A stretch of DNA of 64,000 bases from Paenibacillaceae bacterium (GTDB lineage Bacteria > Bacillota > Bacilli > Paenibacillales > CANHGK01). Of the stretch, positions 9,076-18,671 are shown one piece after another. The DNA lies in the NCBI GenBank assembly GCA_947460235.1, contig CANHGK010000003.1, forward strand, positions 62,001 through 126,000, given 5' to 3'. The position numbers and the translations under genes were made by a program. How positions within the stretch are numbered: the stretch's first letter is position 1; the number at the start of each line of letters is the position of its first letter. The notes beneath the pieces are model-generated. The model ran no database searches. It saw only the letters and a list, made by a program, of their open reading frames with translations, and was not told the origin of the DNA.

Positions 9076-9692
9076 TTATAAAATGTATTGGCTAAGGTCA
9101 CGATTTTTGGCCAACCCGGCCATTTTTTCGCGAACAGACTGCGGTGTAATTCAATCAACAACACTTCCAAAACCCTTATAAAATTCGCACCCATTTCGCT
9201 TTCATCAATCGTTCATATGCTCAGTAATCAGAAAGCGACGTTAACGTTCAACGATTGGCACAAACTATATCCTTTTATGAAAAGCGCCTACAGCGATGAA
9301 TTTCACATGTTCCAATTATACGATCCACATTTCAAATTCATCAGTGGCCCACTGTCGATCGGTAAAATGTCCCTTGCACACTTTACATGCTACAACTGGA
9401 TCCAACCCGCGTCCGGGAGACGCAATTTTGTCACGTTCATCAATTAAACAATTCCATGAATTCGTCTTCTTAATGAAATCGATGTTTCGATCTTTACCAG
9501 CGGCGAAATTTTATACTTAGCAATTCTTTTGACGATTTCAGTTTCCCCAATTTTAGCTGGTCTGATAAGTAAAAAAATTCTAGAAATAATGGCATTTCGT
9601 AATGATTAAAAAAAACAGAGGTAACGATTGCGCAATTCAAAAGTTTTCAACTTACAAATTAACGAGTACTTCTTTACAATACATCCGCTAAA
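9076..9692 (-). pseudogene. hslU: Decayed hslU (clpY) ATPase gene
   Basis: No intact reading frame, but the minus strand reads as pieces of HslU in the right order, across stops and frameshifts. From its 5' end: ELRNRY (9621-9638); KIGETEIVKRIAK, a ruined Walker A followed by the conserved TEIARR helix, near 9500-9555; ISPLVKIET; the Walker B remnant IDERDKIA (9421-9444); FIAVGAFH (9277-9300); MGANFIRVLEVLLIE, matching the IGARRLHTVLEKLLE region; and the family C-terminus KNRDLSQYIL with its stop at 9076. About 620 bp remain of a gene normally near 1.4 kb, so the inserted I-domain and other parts are deleted. The position exactly between xerC and codY matches intact hslU in Bacillus. Confidence 0.9.
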
Positions 9693-9726
9693 TCACAGCA
9701 GACTTCGTCACACTAGCATTTATTGA

Positions 9727-9803
9727 TCGTACGTAACTTGTCCGTATCCGCAATTCGCAACGCCACCTTCATGTGTAACTGCGAGAACCATAGTTCAATA
9801 AAT
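9727..9803 (-). pseudogene. hslV: Remnant of hslV (clpQ) protease gene, 5' end only
   Basis: Read on the minus strand, TMVLAVTHEGGVANCGYGQV matches the HslV N-terminus ([23 protein letters not shown] in intact relatives). It is preceded by an in-frame stop and followed at once by stops. Only about 25 codons survive; the remaining ~150 codons are deleted and hslU-like sequence starts about 35 nt further on. It sits just downstream of xerC, where hslV normally begins. HslV is the proteolytic dodecamer driven by HslU, so its loss agrees with the loss of hslU. Confidence 0.82.
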
Positions 9804-9880
9804 GTAGCTTGTGGAGATGAATCGTCAATCGATCCGACCTAAATTACAATTGTATAGCTTGGATTCATGATGTTACTGCG

Positions 9881-10774
9881 TCAGGCCCTAGGATGGGCAG
9901 AATTATAGGCAGCGAGCAAATGCTCGCGGGTAACATGAGTGTAAATCTGAGTTGTGGAGAGACTCGAATGTCCGAGCAATTCCTGAACAATCCGCAAATC
10001 GGCTCCGTGTTCTAATAAATGCGTTGCAAACGTGTGCCTAAATACGTGCGGACTCATTTTGTTTCCTAAATGCGAAAGAAATGAGTACTTCTTAATGATT
10101 CGCCGCACACTACGGTCCGATAATCTTGCGCCTTGTGCATTCAAAAATAGCGCCTGTTCGTTCGGATCTGCCATCCAATCCGTACGAACATTACTAACAT
10201 ATCGATTCACAGAATCAATGGCAAACTCGCCAAGTGGTATTAATCGTTCTTTACGACGTTTACCAAACACCATAATAGAACCAGTCATCGGACGCCAATC
10301 TTCCAAATTCAATCGGACCAATTCGGCAACCCGCATTCCACAAGCATAGAGCAATTCCATCAACGCCAAATCCCTGATTCCAATATCACCAGAAATTTCG
10401 GTTTGTGCAAACATTTGCTCAACATCATGCAACTCAGCGACACGAGGGATTCGTTGCTCTTTTTTCGGCAATTGAATTCCGCGCATCGGATTATTCGCCA
10501 ATTTTCCGCGACGCACCAAAAATTTATAGAACGTCCGTATGGCGGAAGCTTTGCGGGCAACTGATGTCTTCGATCGGCCATTCGCCTGCAAATATGCAAA
10601 GAAACCTCGGATCAATCTCGGCGTTACCATCGTCCAAGAAGGAATATGATTCTGCTCGAGAAAGTCCGCAAATTGATTCAAATCGGATGAATAATGTTGC
10701 AATGTTAACGGCGAACGATGTCGTTCATCCTGTAAATGAGCGTAAAATTCATCCAAATCTTGAACTTCAGGCAT
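9881..10774 (-). CDS. xerC: Tyrosine recombinase XerC
   Basis: 297 residues. An N-terminal SAM-like core-binding domain (about 1-90) is followed by the catalytic domain. Catalytic residues are visible: Arg in YACGMRVAEL, Lys in FGKRRKERLIPL, His/Arg in HVFRHTFATHLL, His in LGHSSLSTTQ, and the nucleophile Tyr in QIYTHV. It resolves chromosome dimers at dif together with XerD. AGAGGTGATTCC precedes the ATG. It is the CodV-type gene at the head of the former hslVU-codY operon. Confidence 0.95.
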   Translation of the reverse strand: MPEVQDLDEFYAHLQDERHRSPLTLQHYSSDLNQFADFLEQNHIPSWTMVTPRLIRGFFAYLQANGRSKTSVARKASAIRTFYKFLVRRGKLANNPMRGIQLPKKEQRIPRVAELHDVEQMFAQTEISGDIGIRDLALMELLYACGMRVAELVRLNLEDWRPMTGSIMVFGKRRKERLIPLGEFAIDSVNRYVSNVRTDWMADPNEQALFLNAQGARLSDRSVRRIIKKYSFLSHLGNKMSPHVFRHTFATHLLEHGADLRIVQELLGHSSLSTTQIYTHVTREHLLAAYNSAHPRA

Positions 10775-10818
10775 GGAATCACCTCTGCGATAGTTCTCAT
10801 ACTACCACATTCAAATAA

Positions 10819-12150
10819 TTATTTACAAGTGATCCCATCATTTTTCGTTACAAAATTCTGAATTGTTTCCAACGCACGTTCTGCATAGCGCTCATATTTG
10901 AGCAATTTTGATTTGAACCGAACCCCTAAATCGGGCACTAATCCGAAATTTGCGTTCATTGGTTGAAAATGTTTGGGGTCTGCATTTGTAATATAATGCG
11001 CCATACTGCCAATCATCGTCTCCAACGGATATTCAAGTAATTCCTGGCCGAGTGCAAGACGTGCTGCATTTTGACCTGCGATCAAACCAGCGGCCGCGGA
11101 TTCGACATATCCTTCAACTCCTGTCATTTGACCAGCGATAAACAAATCATCACGCGTGCGAAGTTGGTATGTTGGTCGAAGTAATCTCGGAGAATTAATA
11201 AATGTATTACGGTGCATCACACCATAACGCACAATTTCACAATTCTCGAGCCCAGGTATCAGTGAAAAAACTTTCTTTTGCTCGCCCCATTTGAGGTGTG
11301 TTTGGAAACCAACGAGGTTAAATAATGTTCCCGCTGCATTATCTTGACGCAATTGAATGACGGCATGTGGCATTTTGCCCGTGTGAGGATTAATTAACCC
11401 CACTGGTTTGAGCGGACCATAACGCATTGTATCCCTGCCACGTTTCGCCATCACTTCAATCGGCATACAACCTTCGAAAAAAATTTCTTTTTCGAAATCT
11501 TTCGTTGGTGCGCATTCTGCATTTACAAGTGCCTCATAGAAACGATCAAACTCTGCTTCGTCCATTGGACAGTTTAAATATGCAGCTTCTCCTTTATCAT
11601 AACGCGACGCAAGATATACTTTTTCCATGTCAATGGAATCTTTTTCGATAATTGGAGCAGCGGCATCGTAAAAATAGAAGTACTCTTCGCCCGTTAGTTT
11701 TTGCAAATCAGCTGCTAAACTAGCCGACGTAAGTGGACCTGTGGCAAGCACGACGATGCCTTCGGTTGGGATATTCAACGCTTCTTCACCAATCACTTCA
11801 ACGAGCGGATGCTGATGTAACGCCGACGTTACCGCACCGCAAAACCCATCACGGTCAACCGCTAGTGCTCCACCAGCCGGAACTGCATGCGCATCTGCAC
11901 TCGAAATAATGAGTGAATCCAAATGGCGCATTTCTTCTTTGAGTAAGCCTACTCCATTCGTAATTGAATTCGCACGAAGTGAATTACTGCATACGAGTTC
12001 GGCAAACTGACCGGTATGGTGTGCTGGAGTCATTGTTTTCGGACGCATCTCAAAAAGCCGGACACGAACCCCTTGCTTTGCGATTTGCCACGCCGCTTCA
12101 CTGCCAGCGAGGCCTGCGCCGATCACGGTTACGATCGGTGTTGTCATCAT
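10819..12150 (-). CDS. trmFO: Methylenetetrahydrofolate-tRNA-(uracil-5-)-methyltransferase TrmFO
   Basis: 443 residues. The N-terminal FAD-binding motif is [19 protein letters not shown] (about 9-27), followed by [16 protein letters not shown], characteristic of TrmFO (formerly Gid). The C-terminal half has the family sequence [20 protein letters not shown]. The enzyme makes m5U54 in tRNA using methylene-THF and FADH2. AGAGGGATGA lies just before the ATG. Standard position between topA and xerC, with short gaps consistent with an operon. Confidence 0.97.
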   Translation of the reverse strand: MMTTPIVTVIGAGLAGSEAAWQIAKQGVRVRLFEMRPKTMTPAHHTGQFAELVCSNSLRANSITNGVGLLKEEMRHLDSLIISSADAHAVPAGGALAVDRDGFCGAVTSALHQHPLVEVIGEEALNIPTEGIVVLATGPLTSASLAADLQKLTGEEYFYFYDAAAPIIEKDSIDMEKVYLASRYDKGEAAYLNCPMDEAEFDRFYEALVNAECAPTKDFEKEIFFEGCMPIEVMAKRGRDTMRYGPLKPVGLINPHTGKMPHAVIQLRQDNAAGTLFNLVGFQTHLKWGEQKKVFSLIPGLENCEIVRYGVMHRNTFINSPRLLRPTYQLRTRDDLFIAGQMTGVEGYVESAAAGLIAGQNAARLALGQELLEYPLETMIGSMAHYITNADPKHFQPMNANFGLVPDLGVRFKSKLLKYERYAERALETIQNFVTKNDGITCK

Positions 12151-12193
12151 TCATCCCTCTTCTTTCTACCTTGCAACTGCTGCATACAATTAT

Positions 12194-14335
12194 TTAATAA
12201 TCATGATCTTCATCGGACTCTTCTTGATCATTCAGGTCAACTTTATAGGAGCAAGTCGAACTCGAACATTGCTCGGTATGCGCAGATTTCGTGCGCTTCT
12301 CAACCGTATATTCATGACATTCTGGACAAGCACGTCCAGTAGGTTTATCCCATGAAACGAATCCACATCCTGGATAATGATCGCATCCGAAAAATATACG
12401 TTGTTTCTTACTTTTACGTTCGATAATGAGACCTTCGTGACACGATGGACAATTTACGCCAGTTGATTTAATGATTGGTTTCGTATTCCGGCATTCTGGG
12501 AACCCTGTGCACGCGAGAAATTTTCCGAAACGACCAAGTTTGAATGCCAAATGTTTCCCACATTTTTCACAGATTTCATCTGACAATTCAACTTTTAATT
12601 CTACTTCTTTCATTTCTTCCTCAGCAACAGCAACCCGTTTTTCGAATGGATCGTAAAACGCACGCAAAATTTTGACCCAATCTTCTTCGCCAACTTCAAC
12701 ATGGTCAAGGCCTTGTTCCATATGTGCGGTAAATTCCGCATCGAGAATTTCAGGGAAAAATTCTTGCATTTGATCGATGACCAATTCGCCGAGTTCAGTC
12801 GGGAAAAATTTCTTTTCATCGATCACGACATAGCCGCGTTTTTGGATCGTTTCGAGCGTTGGCGCATACGTACTTGGTCGTCCGATCCCGAGTTCCTCTA
12901 ACGATTTCACAAGGCGCGCCTCCGTATATCGTGGTGGCGGTTGAGTAAAATGTTGTTTCGGATCAACACCGGATGGTTCAATCGACATGCCATGTTCAAG
13001 CGGAGGTAAAAATACCTCTTCGTGATCTGCGGCTTGCTTCTCTTGTTTACCCGTTTGTTGCTCGTCATGGGTTTCGATATATACCTTCATAAATCCGGGA
13101 AATTTCACTTTCGATCCATTCGCACGGAACATATAGTTTGCTACCGCAAAATCAACCGTCATCGTATCCATGATCGCCGCTTCCATTTGGGATGCAACGA
13201 AACGTTCCCAAACGAGTTTGTATAATCGGAATTGGTCACGTGATAAGAAGCTTTTCACTTCATCTGGTGTTCTTAACACTGAAGATGGTCGAATGGCTTC
13301 ATGAGCATCTTGTGCATTCGCTTTTTTGGAAAATTGTCTTGGTTCTGCGGGAACATATGTAGTGCCGTAATGTTCGCCGATATAGGTGCGCACTTCTTCT
13401 AATGCAATCGGTGAAATCCGAGTAGAATCCGTACGCATATAAGTGATCAAACCGACGGCGCCTTCTTTACCGAGTTCAACGCCCTCATAAAGTTGCTGTG
13501 CGATTTGCATTGTTTTTCCAGCTCGGAAATTCAGTTTGCGTGCGCCTTCCTGTTGTAAGGAAGATGTAATAAATGGAGGTGCCGGTTGACGATGACGCTC
13601 ACGTTTTTTCACTTCGCGAACGACAAAAGGTGCGCCCTTGATGCCTTCAAGCACTTCGTTGACTTGAGATTCGTTATGCAGTTCAATTTTTTCAGTTAAC
13701 GAACCGTAAAACTTCGCTTCAAACGGTGTATTTTCATGTGTCAAATGTGCGGCAATTGACCAATATTCTTCCGCAACAAACGCAGCAATTTCATGTTCAC
13801 GATCAATAATCAATTTGACAGAAACGGATTGAACACGACCAGCTGAAAGACCTTTTTTTACCTTTTTCCACAAAATCGGACTGATCTTGTATCCGACCAA
13901 CCGGTCAAGAATACGCCGTGCTTGTTGCGCATGCACGAGATCCATATTGATTTTGCGAGGTGACTTGAACGCTTCTTTCACCGCCGTCTTCGTAATCTCG
14001 TTAAACACCACGCGGCATGTGTCGGTTTCGTCGATATTTAAATAGTGTGCAAGGTGCCACGCTATCGCTTCTCCTTCGCGATCCGGATCGGCCGCGAGAT
14101 ATACTTTCTTAACACGCTTGCTCCAGTCCTTTAGTTCTTTGAGCACCGTGCCTTTTCCACGAATCGTAATATAATGCGGCTCAAAATCGTGTTCTACCTC
14201 AACGCCAATCTGGCTTTTTGGTAAATCACGAATATGACCCATGGAAGCCTTAACAACAAACTTGCTCCCAAGATATTTCCCGATTGTTTTCGCTTTTGCA
14301 GGTGACTCAACAATAACGAGCGTCTCAGCAGCCAT
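12194..14335 (-). CDS. topA: DNA topoisomerase I
   Basis: 713 residues, type IA topoisomerase relaxing negative supercoils. The TOPRIM domain begins LVIVESPAKAKTIGKYLG and contains the acidic AADPDREGEAIAWHLA. The active-site Tyr is in GLITYMRTDSTR (Tyr299). Three C-terminal Cys4-type zinc ribbons follow: CEKCGKHLAF...CTGFPEC, CPSCHEGLI...CDHYPGC and CPECHEYTV...CSSSTC. GGAGGTGCCGCGAG precedes the ATG. It lies 37 nt after dprA. Confidence 0.98.
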   Translation of the reverse strand: MAAETLVIVESPAKAKTIGKYLGSKFVVKASMGHIRDLPKSQIGVEVEHDFEPHYITIRGKGTVLKELKDWSKRVKKVYLAADPDREGEAIAWHLAHYLNIDETDTCRVVFNEITKTAVKEAFKSPRKINMDLVHAQQARRILDRLVGYKISPILWKKVKKGLSAGRVQSVSVKLIIDREHEIAAFVAEEYWSIAAHLTHENTPFEAKFYGSLTEKIELHNESQVNEVLEGIKGAPFVVREVKKRERHRQPAPPFITSSLQQEGARKLNFRAGKTMQIAQQLYEGVELGKEGAVGLITYMRTDSTRISPIALEEVRTYIGEHYGTTYVPAEPRQFSKKANAQDAHEAIRPSSVLRTPDEVKSFLSRDQFRLYKLVWERFVASQMEAAIMDTMTVDFAVANYMFRANGSKVKFPGFMKVYIETHDEQQTGKQEKQAADHEEVFLPPLEHGMSIEPSGVDPKQHFTQPPPRYTEARLVKSLEELGIGRPSTYAPTLETIQKRGYVVIDEKKFFPTELGELVIDQMQEFFPEILDAEFTAHMEQGLDHVEVGEEDWVKILRAFYDPFEKRVAVAEEEMKEVELKVELSDEICEKCGKHLAFKLGRFGKFLACTGFPECRNTKPIIKSTGVNCPSCHEGLIIERKSKKQRIFFGCDHYPGCGFVSWDKPTGRACPECHEYTVEKRTKSAHTEQCSSSTCSYKVDLNDQEESDEDHDY

Positions 14336-14372
14336 CTCGCGGCACCTCCTTGAACTATATTTTTAATAGAAT

Positions 14373-15536
14373 CTATGTCAGAGCATAACTAGAAGGCCCT
14401 GTTTGAACGATACGATTTTTCATTTGTAAAGATAACAGAACGCGATGCAATTGTCCAAACCCATATTTCGACATTTCCTGCAATCGCTCAAAAGTTGTTG
14501 GAATGATGGTCATTTGTTCCAATAACGCTTGTTCTTCAGACGTCGCACATTCTCCTGCTATTTCAATCGTTGTCGTGTTGAAAAATAGTGCGGGTCGTTT
14601 AATATGTGCAAGTTGCGATTCGACGTCCGCGGCACTTCTCACGAGACCTGCCCCTTCTGCAATTAAGGATAATGGACCTTGGCTTTTCGGAGAAAATATG
14701 GGACCTGGAACTGCAAATACCTCACGGTTATACTGGAGCGCCAGCGCAGACGTAATGAGCGAACCGCTTTGATTTGCAGCTTCCACCACGATCGTACCGT
14801 GTGTCATCCCGGCAATGATCCGATTGCGCAGTGGAAAAAGCCCCGCTTGAAGCGTCGTGCCATCAGGCTGTTCACTAATCAACAATCCGCCGCTGCGAAC
14901 GATTTGATCGGCAAGTGAGCGATGTTCCGGCGGATACACTTGATCGACGCCGCCAGCTAAAACAGCGATCGTCAAAGCGTTAGAATCGACTGCACTTTGA
15001 TGTGCATGTGCGTCAATCCCGCGAGCAAGTCCACTTACAATTGTCCATCCATTCTGTCCAAGCGAATCAGCCAATGTACGTGCAACGTTTTTGCCATAAA
15101 CCGTACAAGACCTCGTTCCAACGATTGCGATTCCTGGTTGTGTTAATGATGTACATTCTTTCGAGCCTCGAATAAATAACATCCATGGCGGATCGGGAAT
15201 TTCATGTAACAATTTTGGATATTGCACATCTTGTTGCGTGAGTACGAATCGTTCTCCGCAATTCAGACGTTCCCACATCGAATATAATTGATCCGAGTGA
15301 AGCTCTTTTTGCCATTTGGCATAGGCCCCTCTTACTCTCGCGTCGACAACCTGATCCCATTCGCTTTGGGTAAACATCGACAATAATGACCAATCACTTT
15401 GAACGGCATCATATAATCGCCGAATCGTTTTCACCCCAACGCCAGGTGTACGAATGAGTGAAAATAATAAAACACGATGATCCAAGCTAACTGTCGCCCC
15501 TCTCGAGTCGACCACATCGGCATTCCAAACATCCAT
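14373..15536 (-). CDS. dprA: DNA-processing protein DprA
   Basis: 387 residues. An N-terminal SAM/HhH-like domain (TPGVGVKTIRRLYDAV) is followed by the Rossmann-like DprA core with IVGTRSCTVYGKNVA, SGLARGIDAHAHQSA, LAGGVDQVYPPEHRSL and FPLRNRIIAGMTHGTIVVEA. A C-terminal winged-helix-like tail ends the protein. DprA binds incoming single-stranded DNA and loads RecA during transformation. With comM and a ComEC-like gene in the window it fits a competent ancestry. The SD before the ATG is weak (AGAGAA-type). Confidence 0.96.
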   Translation of the reverse strand: MDVWNADVVDSRGATVSLDHRVLLFSLIRTPGVGVKTIRRLYDAVQSDWSLLSMFTQSEWDQVVDARVRGAYAKWQKELHSDQLYSMWERLNCGERFVLTQQDVQYPKLLHEIPDPPWMLFIRGSKECTSLTQPGIAIVGTRSCTVYGKNVARTLADSLGQNGWTIVSGLARGIDAHAHQSAVDSNALTIAVLAGGVDQVYPPEHRSLADQIVRSGGLLISEQPDGTTLQAGLFPLRNRIIAGMTHGTIVVEAANQSGSLITSALALQYNREVFAVPGPIFSPKSQGPLSLIAEGAGLVRSAADVESQLAHIKRPALFFNTTTIEIAGECATSEEQALLEQMTIIPTTFERLQEMSKYGFGQLHRVLLSLQMKNRIVQTGPSSYALT

Positions 15537-15565
15537 GATTTCGGATCAATTCTCTTTAAATAAAA

Positions 15566-15613
15566 AAACCTTCGCGCCTGCTCAGCATATCACTGACACA
15601 AGACGGAAGGTTT
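15566..15613 (-). terminator. Intrinsic terminator after sucCD
   Basis: Stem AAACCTTC/GAAGGTTT with a long loop, followed on the minus strand by TTTTTTTATTT. It separates sucD from dprA. Confidence 0.7.
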
Positions 15614-15642
15614 TGATCATCCGTAGGGATAACTATATTCGA

Positions 15643-16575
15643 TTACAGCGCCGTTTGGCAAGACTTTAGTAATCCACGCTCTTCAAGTACATCAACGAGC
15701 GTAGAGCCCATTTCTGACGGCGTAGGAGCAACGCGAATACCGCAACGTTCCATTGTAGATACTTTTTCAGCAGCCGTTCCTTTACCACCAGAAATGATTG
15801 CGCCGGCATGACCCATACGTTTTCCTGGAGGGGCAGTTTGACCACCAATGAAGCCGATCACTGGTTTCTTCATATTTGCAGCAACCCACTCTGCCGCTTC
15901 TTCTTCTGCCGTACCACCAATTTCGCCGATCATAATGACCGCGAACGTGTCTGGATCGTCATTGAACAAACGTAAAATATCGATAAACTCGGAACCTTTT
16001 ACTGGGTCTCCGCCGATACCAACTGCAGAAGATTGACCAATGCCACGAGTACTTAATTGATGTACCGCTTCATACGTCAATGTTCCGGAACGGGACACAA
16101 CGCCAACGTGACCTTTTTTGTGAATATAACCAGGCATAATTCCAATTTTGCACTCGCCCGGAGTAATGACGCCAGGACAGTTCGGTCCAATCAAACGAGT
16201 CGTTTTGCCTTCCATATAACGGCTCACTTTGATCATGTCAAGAACTGGAATTCCTTCAGTAATACAAATGACCAAATCAAGTTCAGCATCGACAGCTTCC
16301 ATAATTGCATCCGCCGCAAATGCTGGTGGAACGTAAATGACAGAAGCGTTACAGCCTGTCGCTGCTTTCGCTTCAACAACGGTATTGAAAACGGGTTGTG
16401 TCGCTTTCTCCCCATTTTCGAGTTCAATTTCGATGATCGTGCCACCTTTACCAGGAGTTACACCGCCAACCATTTGCGTACCGTAGGACAAACATCCTTT
16501 TGTATGAAATAATCCTGTCGCGCCGGTAATCCCTTGTGTGATGACTTTCGTATCTTTATTCACTAAGATGCTCAT
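15643..16575 (-). CDS. sucD: Succinyl-CoA synthetase, alpha subunit
   Basis: 310 residues; CoA-binding and ligase domain. The N-terminus [21 protein letters not shown] is typical. The phosphorylated active-site His is in [17 protein letters not shown]. It interconverts succinyl-CoA and succinate with substrate-level phosphorylation in the TCA cycle. GGAGTCTAACC precedes the ATG. It follows sucC with only 2 nt between them. Confidence 0.98.
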   Translation of the reverse strand: MSILVNKDTKVITQGITGATGLFHTKGCLSYGTQMVGGVTPGKGGTIIEIELENGEKATQPVFNTVVEAKAATGCNASVIYVPPAFAADAIMEAVDAELDLVICITEGIPVLDMIKVSRYMEGKTTRLIGPNCPGVITPGECKIGIMPGYIHKKGHVGVVSRSGTLTYEAVHQLSTRGIGQSSAVGIGGDPVKGSEFIDILRLFNDDPDTFAVIMIGEIGGTAEEEAAEWVAANMKKPVIGFIGGQTAPPGKRMGHAGAIISGGKGTAAEKVSTMERCGIRVAPTPSEMGSTLVDVLEERGLLKSCQTAL

Positions 16576-16577
16576 GG

Positions 16578-17744
16578 TTAGACTCCTTTCACCAAGTTCA
16601 CGATTTTTTGTGCGCCGTCAGCCATAGAGCCAGCAGCAACGATTTGAAGACCAGAGTTGTTAAGAATATCTTTTCCTTTTTCAACGTTGGTACCTTCCAA
16701 ACGAACAACGAGCGGACGGTCAAGACCGACTTGTTTCGCCGCTTCAACAACACCGTTCGCAATCACATCACATTTCATAATTCCGCCGAAAATATTTACA
16801 AAAATCCCTTTGACCGCTTTATCGGAAAGAATGATTTTGAATGCTTCGGTTACTTTCTCAGTCGTCGCACCGCCGCCAACGTCTAGGAAGTTCGCGGGTT
16901 CTCCGCCATAATATTTAATGATGTCCATCGTTGCCATCGCAAGACCTGCACCGTTTACCATACAACCGATGTTTCCATCAAGCGCAATGTAGCTAAGATC
17001 AAATTTGGAGGCTTGAATTTCTTTCTCGTTTTCTTCTTCAAGATCGCGAAGTGCAACGATATCCTTACGACGATATAACGCATTGCTATCGAAGTTCAAC
17101 TTGGCATCAAGTGCCATCACTTCACCATCACCTGTCACGACAAGCGGGTTAATTTCTGCGATCGAGCAGTCTTTTTCAACGAATGCAGTATACAAAGCGA
17201 TCATGAATTTCACTGCTTTGTTCACCAATTCACTAGGAATATTGATTGCATATGCTAATTTACGCGCTTGGAATGCTTGTAAACCAATTGCAGGATCAAT
17301 GACTTCTTTGAAAATTTTCTCCGGTGAGTGCTCGGCAACTTCTTCGATCTCTGTGCCACCCTCTTCGGATGCCATCATGACAACACGGCCAGTCCCGCGA
17401 TCAACGACAACCCCTACATAATATTCTTTCTTAATATCGCAACCTTGTTCGATCAAAAGGCGTTTCACTTCTTTGCCTTCAGGACCTGTTTGGTGAGTCA
17501 CCAATACTTTACCAAGGATCTCACTCGCGTACTTGCGCACTTCATCAATGCTCTTCGCGACTTTAACGCCGCCAGCTTTACCCCGGCCGCCCGCGTGAAT
17601 TTGTGCTTTGACTACACAAATTTTTGTTCCGAGTTTCTCCGCTGCTGCAACGGCTTCATCAACCGTAAATGCAACATAGCCTGTTGGTACGATCACGCCG
17701 TACTGACGAAGCACTTCTTTACCTTGGTACTCATGAATATTCAT
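16578..17744 (-). CDS. sucC: Succinyl-CoA synthetase (ADP/GDP-forming), beta subunit
   Basis: 388 residues; ATP-grasp domain with [18 protein letters not shown] and a C-terminal CoA-ligase domain with [16 protein letters not shown]. The start [17 protein letters not shown] is diagnostic. GGAGGCAGAATC precedes the ATG. First gene of sucCD, in the conserved Bacillus location upstream of dprA. Confidence 0.98.
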   Translation of the reverse strand: MNIHEYQGKEVLRQYGVIVPTGYVAFTVDEAVAAAEKLGTKICVVKAQIHAGGRGKAGGVKVAKSIDEVRKYASEILGKVLVTHQTGPEGKEVKRLLIEQGCDIKKEYYVGVVVDRGTGRVVMMASEEGGTEIEEVAEHSPEKIFKEVIDPAIGLQAFQARKLAYAINIPSELVNKAVKFMIALYTAFVEKDCSIAEINPLVVTGDGEVMALDAKLNFDSNALYRRKDIVALRDLEEENEKEIQASKFDLSYIALDGNIGCMVNGAGLAMATMDIIKYYGGEPANFLDVGGGATTEKVTEAFKIILSDKAVKGIFVNIFGGIMKCDVIANGVVEAAKQVGLDRPLVVRLEGTNVEKGKDILNNSGLQIVAAGSMADGAQKIVNLVKGV

Positions 17745-17811
17745 GATTCTGCCTCCAGTTCTAAATTACCCGCTCGATTTACGCCGAAATATCTCTATAA
17801 AAACAAACTCT

Positions 17812-17820
17812 ATTGTAACA
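17812..17820 (-). promoter_or_regulatory. Extended -10 promoter upstream of sucCD
   Basis: The minus strand reads TGTTACAAT, an extended -10 element about 70 nt before the sucC ATG. The -35 region is weak, as expected for extended -10 promoters. Confidence 0.4.
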
Positions 17821-17826
17821 GATTCT

Positions 17827-18408
17827 CTATGGCTGTGAAAGTAATCCTGCTAATCTCTCATCCAATTCATCCGCTTCAAGTCCATAAGTTAGATCGATAA
17901 TTTTACCACTTTTGCTAATAAAAACTTGCGTCGGCGTCGCTTTCACGCCATATGCTTTTGCGACTTGTCCAGTAGCGTCAAACAACATCGAAAATGGAAA
18001 TGGTTTATCTTCTACATATTTTTTAAGAAGATTTGCATCTTCCGTATCCGTTAAGTTAATTGAATAAAAATCAATGTTTGCACCATATTTTTGATACGCT
18101 GCGAAGACTTGAGGATTTTGCTGCTGACATACTGTACACCATGTTGCCCAAAAATAATAATACCTTCCTGTTGGTTGTGCTCCTTTCAACGTAACTATTC
18201 GATCAAATTTGTCTTTAAGTATGACATCAGGTGCATCTTTATAAACTGGCGCGGTATTCGTGACTTTTGTTTCTTCTCGTTTCACTTCATAGTTTGAAGA
18301 TGAAGAATCTTGAATAGATGACCAAATGACAGAAATTAATACCATAATTAGCACAATCGTACCGAGAAGAGCTAAAACAAATACTTTGCTTTTTTGCTGT
18401 TCTTCCAT
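17827..18408 (-). CDS. Membrane-anchored TlpA/ResA-like thioredoxin
   Basis: 193 residues with one N-terminal membrane segment (about 8-29) and an extracytoplasmic thioredoxin fold. The redox motif is WATWCTVCQQQNP (CxxC; CTVC). The cis-Pro loop reads KATPTQVFISKSGKI. This family reduces disulfides outside the membrane, often for cytochrome c maturation or spore assembly; the exact substrate cannot be told. It is transcribed by its own TTGGGA-17-TATAAT promoter, divergent from comM, and followed by sucC. ResA and StoA are the closest named relatives by motif. Confidence 0.85.
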   Translation of the reverse strand: MEEQQKSKVFVLALLGTIVLIMVLISVIWSSIQDSSSSNYEVKREETKVTNTAPVYKDAPDVILKDKFDRIVTLKGAQPTGRYYYFWATWCTVCQQQNPQVFAAYQKYGANIDFYSINLTDTEDANLLKKYVEDKPFPFSMLFDATGQVAKAYGVKATPTQVFISKSGKIIDLTYGLEADELDERLAGLLSQP

Positions 18409-18471
18409 AATAGTTTCACAACCTCTCTGTTTAAAAACATGTATTAAAAAGCATTAGAACTTCCGATAACT

Positions 18472-18500
18472 ATTATAAGTGAAATGTACCCCATTCCCAA
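18472..18500 (-). promoter_or_regulatory. SigA-type promoter of the TlpA-like gene
   Basis: On the minus strand, TTGGGA (18495-18500), 17 nt spacer, TATAAT (18472-18477). It lies about 65 nt before the ATG. Confidence 0.65.
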
Positions 18501-18535
18501 ACTTCCGTTCTTCGTGAACGGAAGTTCTTTTTTAT
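18500..18535 (+). terminator. Orphan intrinsic terminator upstream of comM
   Basis: Perfect 11-bp stem AACTTCCGTTC/GAACGGAAGTT, 5-nt loop, then CTTTTTTATTT on the plus strand only. No plus-strand gene lies upstream, so it either blocks antisense transcripts or acts as an attenuator in a comM leader. An extra copy of the 5' arm (AGAACTTCCG, from 18456) could pair with the 3' arm. Confidence 0.75.
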
Positions 18536-18546
18536 TTCGCGAACGC

Positions 18547-18576
18547 TTGACGACACAACCTAATTAACGCGATACT
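18547..18576 (+). promoter_or_regulatory. Possible SigA promoter of comM
   Basis: TTGACG followed after 18 nt by GATACT, then about 95 nt to the comM start. It lies downstream of the orphan terminator. Confidence 0.4.
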
Positions 18577-18671
18577 TTATAGGCATCGTTCCAGGTGCAT
18601 CCTCCGGTAATCAATTTACAACCTTCTCAGTTATTCCTTTCATGCTCCTAATCAAAGGAGCAAACCCAATT

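Noticed and set aside
9088-9447. Open frame of 119 codons on the plus strand
   Set aside because: It lies antisense to the hslU remnant, has no SD and no family match; the minus strand explains the sequence.
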